DNA of 64,000 nt from Luteimonas sp. 8-5 (GCF_029763755.1 NZ_JARUVM010000009.1:1-64000), one strand, 5' to 3'; positions 33,059 to 41,931 are shown, counted from the first letter of the stretch. Notes: generated from the letters alone by a model not told the origin. Numbers and translations: made by a program.

Positions 33059-33970
33059 TCAGTCCACGGCGGGAGGCAGTTTCAGGAAGCGCGCCGCGTT
33101 GTCGTGGAAGATCGCGCGCTTCTGCGCCGGCGTCAGGAAGCTCGCGCTGTCCACGCCTTCCACCGCCAGGCTGATCGCTTCGGGCCAGATCATCTGGTCG
33201 GAACCGAACATCAGCCGGTCGCCGAAACCGGCGGTCATCAGCGCCTGCAGGTAGTCGTGGAATTCCTGGCGCGGGATGATCCAGTCGATCACCGACACGT
33301 CCGCATGCAGTTGCGGATACATGTACAGCAACGCCTTGGTTTCCTGCAGGTACGGCCAGCCGGCGTGCATCAGCCACAGGCGCAGTTTGGGGTGGCGCTT
33401 GAGCACCGGCTCGAGCAACTTGGGATTGCCCAGTTCGACGCTGAAATCCGGGCAGCAGCCATATGGCGTCCCGGGAGGTGCCAGGCCGGTATGGATCCCG
33501 ACGGGAATGTCGAACTCCTCGGCCAGCGCCAGGTAAGGCTCGAACCAGGGATCGCCGGGGTCCAGCCCGTGGTACTGGGCGCCGATTTCGCCCATCACCT
33601 TCAGTTCCCCGCTTTCGAAAGCGGCGCGGAGCACCTCCGGCGGCGGCAACGTATTGTGTCCGTCGTCCAGGAATGCGCCTGCCCAGATCGCGTCGCCCCC
33701 AGCCTTGCGCATGCTGGCCATGTAGGCGTCCGGCCCGCTGACCAGGCCAAGCACGATGCCGTGCTTGCGCATGCGTTCCAACGTCAGGCGTTCGCGGTCG
33801 GCGTCGGTGTTTGCCGTAGTCGGCTCCCCGGTAGCCGGGTTGGGTGCGCCTGGCGCCGCTGCGCCCACGTGCAGGTGGACGTCGATGATCGGTCCGGAAT
33901 ATGGCTGGGCACCGGCGGCAAAGGCCGCCAGCGTCGACGCGAGGAACAGGCAGCTCAAGGCAAGGCGCAT
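33059..33970 (-). CDS. Exported amidohydrolase_2-family metal-dependent hydrolase
   Basis: A 303-residue protein with a signal peptide (1 to about 21, AGAQ). The TIM-barrel amidohydrolase pattern is IIDVHLHVG (HxH metal ligands), HTGLAPPGTPYGCCPD, LWLMHAGWPYLQETKALLYMYP (His ligand) and MFGSDQMIWPEAI (catalytic Asp). These resemble amidohydrolase_2 decarboxylases and lactonases. The GxGCCPD insertion with adjacent cysteines is unusual. It ends seven bases from the convergent dehydrogenase stop and starts upstream of the next minus-strand gene end (14 bases), so it may be co-transcribed with the coiled-coil protein at 33985. The substrate is unknown. Confidence 0.8.
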   Translation of the reverse strand: MRLALSCLFLASTLAAFAAGAQPYSGPIIDVHLHVGAAAPGAPNPATGEPTTANTDADRERLTLERMRKHGIVLGLVSGPDAYMASMRKAGGDAIWAGAFLDDGHNTLPPPEVLRAAFESGELKVMGEIGAQYHGLDPGDPWFEPYLALAEEFDIPVGIHTGLAPPGTPYGCCPDFSVELGNPKLLEPVLKRHPKLRLWLMHAGWPYLQETKALLYMYPQLHADVSVIDWIIPRQEFHDYLQALMTAGFGDRLMFGSDQMIWPEAISLAVEGVDSASFLTPAQKRAIFHDNAARFLKLPPAVD

Positions 33971-33984
33971 GGGAGTCTCCAGGT

Positions 33985-34626
33985 TCAGCCTGCGGCGTTG
34001 CACCCCACCACGAACGAGGCGGTGCCGGTTTTTGCGTCATTGAACGAGACCATCGATACCTTGCAGTCCGCACCGGCCTCGCTGCGGAACGGCACCGATT
34101 CGCCCGGCCCCAGGAACCGCGACGACGGACGTTCCGCGCCGGCGTGAGTGAGGTTCACGCGCGCACCGCGCTCGCTCACGTAGTCCACGCCAAGAACGGT
34201 GTCGCGGTCGATGCGCACGCCCGCGTTCTCGGCGAGGATGAAATCGTAGCCGCCGGAGACGCCTGCTTTTTCCTGCGTGATGCGGCGCAGCGTCTCGTTC
34301 TCCTGCTTGGCCAGCACCAGCTGCTGGATCAGGCTGGAGTTGGTGCGTTCGATGCCCTCGATCGAGTCCTTCACCTGGGCGAACGCCTGGCGATCCCCGG
34401 ACTCGATGGAAGCGCCGATCTGCCTGAGCTGGTCGTTGATGTCCTTGAATTCCTGCTCCTGCTTTTTTGCCAGGTCCTGCAGGTAGTCGGGCTTGTCCAT
34501 CGCCGCATCGCGCGCCCAGGCCAGGGCCTCGTTCAACATGAAACCGGCCACGCCGAGCAGGATCCAGCCACCTACCTTGGCCGCGCGGGCGGCGAACCCG
34601 GGTTTGGGTTTGGCTGCTTCAGTCAT
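33985..34626 (-). CDS. Membrane-anchored coiled-coil protein of unknown function
   Basis: A 213-residue protein from the ATG at 34626, with a GGGAGAAG ribosome-binding site. One membrane segment (about 17-38: AKVGGWILLGVAGFMLNEALAWA) is followed by a coiled coil (about 50-120: LAKKQEQEFKDINDQLRQIGASIESGDRQAFAQVKDSIEGIERTNSSLIQQLVLAKQENETLRRI). A C-terminal beta domain comes last (GYDFILAENAGVRIDRDTVLGVDYVSERGARVNLTHAG and GPGESVPFRSEAGADCKVSMVSF). Two cysteines there may pair if it is periplasmic. I recognise no family. It may share a message with the amidohydrolase downstream. Confidence 0.7.
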   Translation of the reverse strand: MTEAAKPKPGFAARAAKVGGWILLGVAGFMLNEALAWARDAAMDKPDYLQDLAKKQEQEFKDINDQLRQIGASIESGDRQAFAQVKDSIEGIERTNSSLIQQLVLAKQENETLRRITQEKAGVSGGYDFILAENAGVRIDRDTVLGVDYVSERGARVNLTHAGAERPSSRFLGPGESVPFRSEAGADCKVSMVSFNDAKTGTASFVVGCNAAG

Positions 34627-34762
34627 GCTTCTCCCCTTTTGACAACATCTGGACGAACGGGGCCCCCGCCCCGGCTCGGCCAAATTAGCACGCGCCGCAC
34701 CAGGTCCAGCAGGCCTGATCCAGGTCATGGCGACGCATGCCCCGCGCGACCAGACTGCGACC

Positions 34763-35020
34763 ATGGGCAACCCCATTCCAATCGAGCTCAATCCCGTCAA
34801 CGAAGTGGCGGTGGACGCCGCCCTGGTGGCCGCGGGCCTGGGGCTGGAAGTCGCCGAGTTCCGGCGCCTGATGGACCACCGCAAGATCACCGTGCTGTGC
34901 GAGCGCGGCACGGGCCCGGATGCGGGCCTGTACCGCGCCAGCTTCTACTACCAGGGCAAACGCGTGCGCCTGGTCGTGGATCGCGACGGCAACCCGGTGC
35001 CTGGACGAGAAGACGCCTAA
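34763..35020 (+). CDS. DUF6522-like small protein (85 aa)
   Basis: An 85-residue protein: MGNPIPIELNPVNEVAVDAALVAAGLGLEVAEFRRLMDHRKITVLCERGTGPDAG, then LYRASFYYQGKRVRLVVDRDGNPV. The order (short strand, helix, KITVLCERG turn with one Cys, beta hairpin) matches what I know as DUF6522, small proteins of unknown role often beside respiratory or metal genes. The ATG at 34763 is preferred over upstream in-frame starts because the family begins there. Its last four bases overlap the convergent CCGHCG protein gene, so the pair is packed tail to tail. No regulatory element is clear. Confidence 0.62.
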   Translation: MGNPIPIELNPVNEVAVDAALVAAGLGLEVAEFRRLMDHRKITVLCERGTGPDAGLYRASFYYQGKRVRLVVDRDGNPVPGREDA

Positions 35021-35256
35021 CCGCAATGACCGCAACAGGTACTGCCGCCGCTGATGTGGACTTCCTGTTCCAGCGGGCGCGCGACCCAGCCGATCGATTC
35101 GAGGACGTTGAGCACCTGCACCGTGGTGGCGGAGGTCAGTACCTCCAGGCGACCGCGCGCGGCGTCCAGGGCAATGCGCGCGTCGGGGTCGATCGGGCGC
35201 AGGGCCGAGGCCAACCTGGCCGCGTCGGGGTCGGGGGTGGACAGCTGGAACTGCAT
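35017..35256 (-). CDS. Small protein with C-terminal CCGHC motif (79 aa), paralogue of the 18956 gene
   Basis: A 79-residue protein starting MQFQLSTPDPDAARLASALRPIDPDARIALDAARGRLEVLT and ending HISGGSTCCGHCG. The predicted strand-helix-strand-strand-helix-strand order is that of ferredoxin-like heavy-metal-associated domains (RGRLEVLTSATTVQVLNVLESIGWVARPL), but the only cysteines are in the last five residues. The same length and tail type occur at 18956-19195, so the two are probably paralogues of one uncharacterised family. A metal-handling role is suggested by the tail and nothing else. It converges with the DUF6522-like gene with a four-base overlap. Confidence 0.75.
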   Translation of the reverse strand: MQFQLSTPDPDAARLASALRPIDPDARIALDAARGRLEVLTSATTVQVLNVLESIGWVARPLEQEVHISGGSTCCGHCG

Positions 35257-35366
35257 GGAATCGCTCCGGTGGCGCCGGGCGTTTCCCGGCCGCGCCATCA
35301 TCCGCGCGCCGCGAACCGGGGTTCTTGATCCGGATCAACCGGACTGCCGGAAGCTACAATGCCGGC

Positions 35367-35771
35367 ATGGAAAACACCCTGGCCCTGATCCGCGAGTACT
35401 ACGCCGCCTTCAACCGCGGCGACCGGGAATCCATGCTGGCGCTGCTGGCAGACGACGTCGCGCACGACCTCAACCAGGGCGTGCGCGAAACCGGCCGCGA
35501 GGCGTTCCGCGTGTTCATGCAGCGCATGGACCGCAGCTACGCCGAGCAGCTGCACGACGTGGTGGTGATGGCCAGCGCCGACGGCCGCCGCGCCGCGGCC
35601 GAGTACGTGGTGCACGGCACCTACAAGGCCAGCGACGAAGGCTTGCCGGAAGCCCGCGGGCAACGGTACGTGCTGCCCGGCGGTGCTTTCTTCGAGGTCC
35701 GCGACGGACGCATCGCCCGGGTGAGCAACTACTACAACCTGGAAGACTGGATCGCGCAGGTCTCGGGCTGA
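35367..35771 (+). CDS. NTF2/SnoaL-like ketosteroid-isomerase-related protein
   Basis: A 134-residue cone-shaped NTF2-fold protein: LALIREYYAAFNRGDRESMLALLADDVAHDLNQGVRETGREAFRVFMQRMDRSYAE, then RRAAAEYVVHGTYKASDEGLPEARGQRYVLPGGAFFEVRDGRIARVSNYYNLEDW. The match to the ketosteroid-isomerase-related subgroup is good; its ligand is unknown. A TACAAT -10-like box at 35355-35360 lies only six bases before the ATG, so the message may be leaderless. The gene is followed after one base by the GNAT gene and then by the nitrilase gene, so the three form a tight operon. Confidence 0.82.
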   Translation: MENTLALIREYYAAFNRGDRESMLALLADDVAHDLNQGVRETGREAFRVFMQRMDRSYAEQLHDVVVMASADGRRAAAEYVVHGTYKASDEGLPEARGQRYVLPGGAFFEVRDGRIARVSNYYNLEDWIAQVSG

Positions 35772-35772
35772 G

Positions 35773-36372
35773 GTGGACGCGGTCTTGCGCACGCAGGTAT
35801 TGCGCGGGGCGGACATCGCCCCCTGGCTCGACGCGGTCGCGCGCCTGCGCATCGCCGTGTTCCGCGAGTTCCCGTATCTCTACGACGGCGATACCGCCTA
35901 CGAAGCGCGTTACCTGCAGGCCTACGTCGACACTCCCGACAGCGTGTGCGTCCTGGCCCTCGACGGCGAGCGCGTGGTCGGCGCCTCCACCGCACTGCCG
36001 CTGGACGACGAGGAAGACGCGTTCAAGGTGCCCTTCCGCGAGCGCGGCATCGACACCGCCAGCGTGTTCTATTGCGCCGAGTCCGTGGTCCTGCCCGGGT
36101 ATCGCGGCCGCGGCCTGGGCCATCGCTTCTTCGACGCGCGCGAAGCGCACGCGCGGGAGCTGGGGCGATTCGATTGGACCGCCTTTGCCGCCGTCGATCG
36201 CGACGCCGGCGATCCGCGCCGTCCCGAAGGTGCGCGCGGCAACGACGCCTTCTGGACGCGCCGCGGCTACGCGCGCCAGCCCGGGATGACGATGCACCTG
36301 TCGTGGAAGGAGATCGGTGAAGCCGCCGAAAGCGCCAAGCCGCTGACGTTCTGGCTGCGCCCGCTGCGATGA
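35773..36372 (+). CDS. GNAT-family N-acetyltransferase
   Basis: A 199-residue protein from the GTG at 35773, one base after the upstream stop. It has the GNAT acetyl-CoA loop in AESVVLPGYRGRGLGHRFFDAREAHARELG (about 104-133, with the R/Q-x-x-G-x-G/A pattern RGRGLG) and a preceding GERVVGASTALPL strand. The gene overlaps the following nitrilase-type gene as ATGA. In many other bacteria these two domains form one bifunctional GNAT/carbon-nitrogen hydrolase protein, so here the fusion is split. The acceptor is unknown; a small amine or its amide is plausible because the partner cleaves C-N bonds. Confidence 0.82.
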   Translation: MDAVLRTQVLRGADIAPWLDAVARLRIAVFREFPYLYDGDTAYEARYLQAYVDTPDSVCVLALDGERVVGASTALPLDDEEDAFKVPFRERGIDTASVFYCAESVVLPGYRGRGLGHRFFDAREAHARELGRFDWTAFAAVDRDAGDPRRPEGARGNDAFWTRRGYARQPGMTMHLSWKEIGEAAESAKPLTFWLRPLR

Positions 36373-37247
36373 AGCTAGCCGCCGCCAAGTACCGCATCGA
36401 GGCCCCGGCCGATTTCGAGGCGTTCGCCAACCGCCAGCGTGCCATGCTGGGCGAGATCGCGCGCAAGTGCGTGCAGCTCGCATTGCTGCCCGAGTACCTG
36501 TCGCTGGAACTGGCGGCGTGGCAACCGGCGCAGGTCCGCGCGGACCTGCCCGCCTCACTGGCCGCCCTGCAGGCGCTGGAACCGCAATGGCATGCGCTGT
36601 ACGCGTCGTTGGCGCGCGAGACCGGCATGGCCATCCAGGCCGGCACCTTCCTTACCGCCACCGGCGACGGGCGCTACCGCAACCGCGCATGGTGGTACGC
36701 CCCCGACGGCAGCCGCCTGTTCCAGGACAAGCTGCAGCTCACCGGTTTCGAGAAGCAGCTTGGCGTCATCGAAGGCGGCGATGCGCTCGAGGTCTTCGAA
36801 GCGCAGCCGGGCCTGCGCGCCGGCATCTCGATCTGCTACGACAGCGAGTTCCCGCTGCCGGTGCGCGCACAGGCCGAAGCCGGTGCGCGCCTTCTGCTGG
36901 TACCCAGTTGCACCGATACCGAGGCGGGCGCCACGCGCGTGCGCACCGGCTGCCTGGCGCGCGCATTGGAAAACCGGATGTTCGTCGCGCAGTCGGTGAC
37001 CGCCGGCGAGGCGCCGTGGAGCCCGGCGCTCGACGTCAACACCGGCGAGGCCGCGATCTACGCACCAATGGATGCCGGACTTCCTGCCGACGGGATCGTC
37101 GCAACCACGCGCGGCGACGAGGCGTGGGCCATCGCCGACCTGGACTTCGACGCGCTGGACGCGAGCCGTGCGCACGCCCAGGTCGCCAACGACCGCGATT
37201 GGAATGCCCAGTTGAAACCCGGCCTGCGCCGGGCCCGCGTGCGCTGA
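36369..37247 (+). CDS. Carbon-nitrogen hydrolase (nitrilase superfamily)
   Basis: A 292-residue protein with the catalytic triad visible: Glu42 (LLPEYLS), Lys121 (FQDKLQLTGFE) and Cys156 (GISICYDSEFP). The flanking strands (AGTFLTATGDGRYRNRAWWYAPDGS, LLLVPSCTDTEAGATRVRTGCLARALENRMFVAQSVT) fit the amidase branches of the superfamily. It probably hydrolyses an amide in the cytoplasm. It overlaps the GNAT gene by four bases and the two correspond to the halves of bifunctional proteins seen elsewhere. It ends five bases before the convergent D-aminoacylase stop. Confidence 0.86.
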   Translation: MKLAAAKYRIEAPADFEAFANRQRAMLGEIARKCVQLALLPEYLSLELAAWQPAQVRADLPASLAALQALEPQWHALYASLARETGMAIQAGTFLTATGDGRYRNRAWWYAPDGSRLFQDKLQLTGFEKQLGVIEGGDALEVFEAQPGLRAGISICYDSEFPLPVRAQAEAGARLLLVPSCTDTEAGATRVRTGCLARALENRMFVAQSVTAGEAPWSPALDVNTGEAAIYAPMDAGLPADGIVATTRGDEAWAIADLDFDALDASRAHAQVANDRDWNAQLKPGLRRARVR

Positions 37248-37251
37248 AGGC

Positions 37252-38826
37252 CTAGGCGCCGCGACGCAACAGGCGCCCGGCACGTGCGGCCGACTCGCCG
37301 TTCTCGTACGCCGGCTGTCCGTTGACCAGGACCAGGTCGAAACCCTCGGCCATCGTCTTCGGATGCACGTAGTCGGCGCGGGCGCGCACCTTCGCCGGGT
37401 CGAACAGCAGCATGTCCGCCTTCGCGCCTTCGCGAATGGAGCCGCGGTCGGCGATGCCGAGGATCGAGGCCGGCAGGGATGTCGCCTTGCGCACGGCTTC
37501 CTCGATCGGCAGCAGCGGCCTGGCGACGACGAACTCCTGGATGAAGCGTGCGAACGTCCCCGCAGAACGCGGGTGGCTGCCGCCGGGCGAACCGTCGCTA
37601 CCCAGGGCCACGAACGGCGCCAGCAACAGGCGGTCCTGCAAGGCGCGGTCCATCACGAAGTGCGCGGCCTGGCCGCCACCGGGACCGATGTCGAGCAGCA
37701 CGTCGGGCCAGGCCTTGCCCTGCTTTGCCGCCACCTGCGCCAGGGTCTCGCCGGCATGCGGGCCAGTACCGAACAGCAACGCCTCCGGCCCGTTGCGCTG
37801 TTCCACGCGCTGCTGAAGGTGGGCACGCAGTTCGGCGCCGCGTTCGCGGCGGACGCTGTCGTAGTCGCTGGGTGGCAGCGCCCATTCCGGGAACACGATC
37901 GCCACGCCGGTGTAGCTGGCTTCGTAGGGATAGGCGTCGGCCGTCAGCGCCTTGCCGCCGTCGCGCAGGCCGCGCAGGAAGTCGAGCAGGTCATCCGCCG
38001 CGGCCTCGCCCTTGCCGTAGACCATCTTCAGGTGCGAGACGTGGGCACGCGCCGGACCGCTCGCCTCGACGAGCTCACGGATCGAGTCTCGCACCGAGCC
38101 GGCATCCTCGTTGCGCATGTGGCTCATGGCCACGCCGTCGTGGCGCGCGATCACCGGGCCGAGGCTGGCGAGCTCGCGCATTTCCGCATAGCGTCCCGGC
38201 ACGTATTCCAGGCCGGTGGACATGCCGAACGCACCCGCGCGCAAGTCCGCGTCGAGGATCGCCTGCAGGCGTTCGAGTTGCGCATCGGTGGGCTTGCGGG
38301 TGCCGTCGTCGATGCCGGCACGGCGGCGCAGCGCGCCATGGCCGGACAGCGTGGCGACGTTGACGTCGGGGTTGGCCGCCGCCACCGCATCCATCCATGC
38401 CGGCAAGCTGTCGGCGGCGCGACCGGAGTCGCGCAGCGCGGGGCTGCCGCCGTCCTGGCCGAGCAGCACGGTGGTCACGCCCATGGCCAGGTACTGGGTG
38501 TAGGCCGACTGCAAGGGATCGCCATGGGTATGCAGGTCGATGAAGCCCGGCGCCAGCACGCGCCCGCCGCCATCGACCACGCGCAGGCCGCGCGCGTCTC
38601 CGGTGCCGATCCGTCCGATGCGCTCGATCCGGTCGCCGCGCACCAGCACATCGGTGCGCAAGCCGGGCCGGCCGCTGCCGTCGACCAGCAGCACGTCGCG
38701 CAGCACCACGCCGGCGACCGCATCGCTCGCCAGCCCGGCGGCCAGCAACCGCGGCGCCATGCCGCACGCTCCCCCGGCCGCCATCGCCGCCAGGAATTCC
38801 CGCCTCGACCAGCCTTGACTCCCCAT
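37252..38826 (-). CDS. Tat-exported N-acyl-D-amino-acid deacylase (D-aminoacylase)
   Basis: A 524-residue protein with a twin-arginine signal (SRREFLAAMAAGG at 7-19). All metal-site motifs are intact: APGFIDLHTHGDP (HxH), AMSHMRNEDAG, ARAHVSHLKMVYGKG and LGSDGSPGGSHPRSAGTF (catalytic Asp). It should release D-amino acids from N-acyl or N-terminally blocked D-residues in the periplasm with zinc. Unlike the lipoprotein homologue at 25044 it keeps both His of HxH. It starts at the ATG at 38826, monocistronic and far from operons 1 and 2, and no GGGATNATNATCCC site was seen before it. Confidence 0.87.
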   Translation of the reverse strand: MGSQGWSRREFLAAMAAGGACGMAPRLLAAGLASDAVAGVVLRDVLLVDGSGRPGLRTDVLVRGDRIERIGRIGTGDARGLRVVDGGGRVLAPGFIDLHTHGDPLQSAYTQYLAMGVTTVLLGQDGGSPALRDSGRAADSLPAWMDAVAAANPDVNVATLSGHGALRRRAGIDDGTRKPTDAQLERLQAILDADLRAGAFGMSTGLEYVPGRYAEMRELASLGPVIARHDGVAMSHMRNEDAGSVRDSIRELVEASGPARAHVSHLKMVYGKGEAAADDLLDFLRGLRDGGKALTADAYPYEASYTGVAIVFPEWALPPSDYDSVRRERGAELRAHLQQRVEQRNGPEALLFGTGPHAGETLAQVAAKQGKAWPDVLLDIGPGGGQAAHFVMDRALQDRLLLAPFVALGSDGSPGGSHPRSAGTFARFIQEFVVARPLLPIEEAVRKATSLPASILGIADRGSIREGAKADMLLFDPAKVRARADYVHPKTMAEGFDLVLVNGQPAYENGESAARAGRLLRRGA

Positions 38827-38944
38827 GCCGTGCCCCTTGCTTCGGTCGACGCAGGTTACATGACCATCCGCACCCTGCCCTGTGGCACTCGTCCTGCCTG
38901 GCCCCTCGCCGTGGAATCCCACGACCCCCTTTTTGGAACGCCCC

Positions 38945-39730
38945 ATGCTCACCACTTTCGTCCTTGCAACCGCATTGTCCACGGTGGCGCCCGCCGACCT
39001 CCACGTCGAACGCCTGCATCCGGGCACCGCGACCTACCTGGTCTACTTCCATGGGGCACCCGGCACCGGGATCAGCAAGGCGATGCTGGCCACGTCCACC
39101 GTCAGCCGCGAGCAGGTGGACGGCGAGGACGCCTGGGTGATCGAGCAGCACTGGGAGAACGAAACGGGCATCGCGCACACCGCGCGCACCGTCCATGCTG
39201 TGGAGGATCTATCGACGCTGTCCCAACTCTCCACCTGGCACCGGCCCGGCGCCAGCATCACCACACGCGTCGTCCCCGCCGAGGGCCAGGGCACGATCGA
39301 AGGCGAACTGCCTGCCGACCGCCGCGAGCGCATGGAGCAGGGATTTGCGGCGATGGACGATGGCTGGTGGCTCAACTGGCATTCCGACCTGGCGCTGCTG
39401 CCGTTGCTGCCTTACGAGCGCGGGGGCACCTTGCGCGTGCGCCTGTTCGATGTCGGCATGCCGGCGCCGATGGATGTCGACTACACCGTGATCGGCGAGC
39501 GTACGCTGCAGGGGGGCGATGGCACCACCCGGTACGACTGCTGGCTGGTCGAGACCGAAAGCGGTAGCCCCGGCAGCGGCAACTACCAGCGCTTCTGGAT
39601 CGACAAGGAGCGCCGCATCGTGGTCAAGGAAGAGGACGTGTTCAACGGCCAGTACCGCTCCAAGGTCCTGCTCGGGGTGCCGGCGGTCGTGGAGTTTGCC
39701 CTCCCCGGCTCCGCGACCGCCGCACCCTGA
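38945..39730 (+). CDS. Exported protein of unknown function (261 aa)
   Basis: A 261-residue protein with a short N-terminal hydrophobic signal (MLTTFVLATALSTVAPA). The mature part is beta-rich, for example DLHVERLHPGTATYLVYFHGAPGTGISKAMLATSTVSRE, then GWWLNWHSDLALLPLLPYERGGTLRVRLFDVGMPAPMDVDYTVIGERTL and NYQRFWIDKERRIVVKEEDVFNGQYRSKVLL. The late region resembles DUF3108-type envelope proteins, which form lipocalin-like barrels, but I am not sure of the family. It is divergent from the D-aminoacylase and converges with the M13 peptidase. No catalytic residues are apparent. Confidence 0.68.
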   Translation: MLTTFVLATALSTVAPADLHVERLHPGTATYLVYFHGAPGTGISKAMLATSTVSREQVDGEDAWVIEQHWENETGIAHTARTVHAVEDLSTLSQLSTWHRPGASITTRVVPAEGQGTIEGELPADRRERMEQGFAAMDDGWWLNWHSDLALLPLLPYERGGTLRVRLFDVGMPAPMDVDYTVIGERTLQGGDGTTRYDCWLVETESGSPGSGNYQRFWIDKERRIVVKEEDVFNGQYRSKVLLGVPAVVEFALPGSATAAP

Positions 39731-39740
39731 CCGGAGGGCG

Positions 39741-41780
39741 TCACCAGATACGGACTCGATCCTCGGGGGCAATGTACAACGCGTCGCCCTCGGTGACGTG
39801 GAACGCGTCGTACCAGGCATCGATGTTGCGCAGCGGCGCGAACGCGCGGATGTGGCCCGGCGAATGGGTGCCGTTGACGAGCTGCTGGCGCAGCGCATCG
39901 TCGCGCCACAGCGTGCGCCACACCTGCGCCCAGCCCATGAAGAAGCGCTGCTCGCCGGTGAAACCGTCGATCACCGGTGCCGGCTTGCCGTCGAGCGAGC
40001 GGCGGTAGGCCTCCAGGGCGATGGTCAGGCCGCCGAGGTCGCCGATGTTCTCGCCCATCGCGACCTTGCCGTTGATGTGCATGTCCGGCAGCTGCGGGAA
40101 CTCGTAGCTTTCGTACTGCGCCCCGAGCTTGGCCGCCTCGGCTTCGAACTGGCGCGCGTCTTCCGCGGTCCACCAGTCGCGCAGCAGGCCGTCGCCGTCG
40201 GACTTGCGCCCCTGGTCGTCGAAGCCGTGGATGATCTCGTGGCCGATCACGCCGCCGATGCCGCCGTAGTTCACCGCCGGGTCGGCGTCGGGATCGAAGA
40301 ACGGCGGCTGCAGGATCGCCGCCGGGAACACGATCTCGTTCTTGACCGAGGAGTAATAGGCGTTGACCGTCTGCGGGGTCATGCCCCACTCGCCCTTGTC
40401 CACCGGCTTGCCGATGCGTGCGCGACGGTAGTCCCACTCGAACGCGGACGCGCGCTGGATATTTCCGGCCACGTCGCCGTTGCGGATCTCCAGCGCGGTG
40501 TAATCGCGCCAGGTATCCGGATGGCCGATCTTGAGGCCGAATCCGGCCAGCTTCTTCGCCGCCTCGGCCTTGGTTTCCGGGCTCATCCACGCCAGCTGCT
40601 CGAGGCGTGCACCCATCGCCGCCTTCACGTTGGCGACCAGGTCGTCCATCTTGGCCTTGGCGTCGGCAGGGAAATACAGCTTCACGTAATCGCGGCCGAT
40701 CGCCTCGCCCATCGCCGACTCGGCGAAGGCGACGGCGCGTTTCCAGCGCGGGCGTTCCTCCGGCTGGCCGGACAGGAACTTGCTGCGGAATTCGAACCTG
40801 GCCTCGACGAAAGCCCTGGACAGGTAAGGCGCGGCGTTGTCCGTCGTCCGGAACGCCTGCCAGGCTTTCAGCGTGTCCAGGCCGGTGTCGGCAAACACCT
40901 TTGCGATGCGCGGGAAGGCGCTGTCCTGGCGGACCACCGCGCGATCCGCGTGGTCGATGCCGGCTGCCTTGAAGAACGTCGCCCACGGAAAGCCGGGCGC
41001 GGCCTGCGGCAGTTCAACCAGCGCGATCGGGTTGTAGGTCTTGTCGCGGTCGCGGCTCTCGGCGCGGGTCCAGTGCGCCTGCGCGATCTTCGTCTCCATC
41101 GCCATGATCGCATCGGCGTTGGCCGCGGGCGCCTCCCAGCCGGCCAGCTCCAGCATCTGCGCGATGTACTGCACGTAACGCTCGCGTTGCGGCGCGAACT
41201 TCTCGTCGAGGTACATCTGCCGGTCGCCCAAGCCCAGGCCGGACTGGCTCAGGTAGAGCGCGTACGTGTCCGGGTTCTTCTGGTCATCGGAGACATAGGC
41301 GCCGAAGAAGCTGCTGCCGAAGCCGGCGTTGCCCTGGCCCATCAGCGCGGCGATGGCGTCCTTGTCGCCGGCGGCGCGAATGGCGTCGAGGTGCGGCTGC
41401 AGCGGCGTGGCGCCCAGCGCCTCGATCGCCGCCTCGTCGAGGAAGCCGTTGTACAGCGCCGCGATCTTCGCCGCGTCGCCGCCGGTGGCCGGGTCGCCGG
41501 CCTCGTAGCCTTCGAGCAGCTTGCGCACCCGTTCCTCGGACAGGTCGCGCAACACCAGGAACGAGCCGTAGCTCGAACGATCGGATGGAATCTGCGTGTT
41601 CGCGGCCCAGGTGCCGCTGACGTAGCCGAAGAAGTCCGTGCCCGGATCGACGGTGGTATCCATGCCCGCGGTGTCGACGCCCCAGGTGCCGAAGCGGACG
41701 GCATCGTCGGCGGCGATGGCGGGGCTCGCGAACAGGGCCAGCGCAGCGGCAGTGGCGGCCCAAAGCAGGGTCTTCTTCAA
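39741..41780 (-). CDS. M13-family metallopeptidase (neprilysin/PepO-like)
   Basis: A 679-residue exported protein (signal peptide to about residue 23, AIAADD). Zinc ligands lie in HEIIHGFDDQGRK (around residue 510) and the third ligand Glu in MGENIGDLGGLTIA; the M13 substrate signature NAYYSSVKNEIVFPAAILQPPFF (Asn-Ala-Tyr/Phe) precedes it. The C-terminal GDALYIAPEDRVRIW gives the expected CxxW-like end without the cysteine. It should degrade oligopeptides in the periplasm, in keeping with the many secreted peptidases of this genome. It is monocistronic and convergent with the 38945 gene, 10 bases apart. Confidence 0.9.
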   Translation of the reverse strand: MKKTLLWAATAAALALFASPAIAADDAVRFGTWGVDTAGMDTTVDPGTDFFGYVSGTWAANTQIPSDRSSYGSFLVLRDLSEERVRKLLEGYEAGDPATGGDAAKIAALYNGFLDEAAIEALGATPLQPHLDAIRAAGDKDAIAALMGQGNAGFGSSFFGAYVSDDQKNPDTYALYLSQSGLGLGDRQMYLDEKFAPQRERYVQYIAQMLELAGWEAPAANADAIMAMETKIAQAHWTRAESRDRDKTYNPIALVELPQAAPGFPWATFFKAAGIDHADRAVVRQDSAFPRIAKVFADTGLDTLKAWQAFRTTDNAAPYLSRAFVEARFEFRSKFLSGQPEERPRWKRAVAFAESAMGEAIGRDYVKLYFPADAKAKMDDLVANVKAAMGARLEQLAWMSPETKAEAAKKLAGFGLKIGHPDTWRDYTALEIRNGDVAGNIQRASAFEWDYRRARIGKPVDKGEWGMTPQTVNAYYSSVKNEIVFPAAILQPPFFDPDADPAVNYGGIGGVIGHEIIHGFDDQGRKSDGDGLLRDWWTAEDARQFEAEAAKLGAQYESYEFPQLPDMHINGKVAMGENIGDLGGLTIALEAYRRSLDGKPAPVIDGFTGEQRFFMGWAQVWRTLWRDDALRQQLVNGTHSPGHIRAFAPLRNIDAWYDAFHVTEGDALYIAPEDRVRIW

Positions 41781-41931
41781 GGCGGTTCTCCGGTCGGGAC
41801 GATGCGGTCGATGGGGAAACCGATGGTTCTACCCGATTCCGTCCCTCCCGGGGGAGTGCCGAAAGCTGCCTGCCGCCTGGGCCGGGAATGCGACAATGGC
41901 AAGCCTCGTTCCGTCTCCGAAGGCCGAAGGC

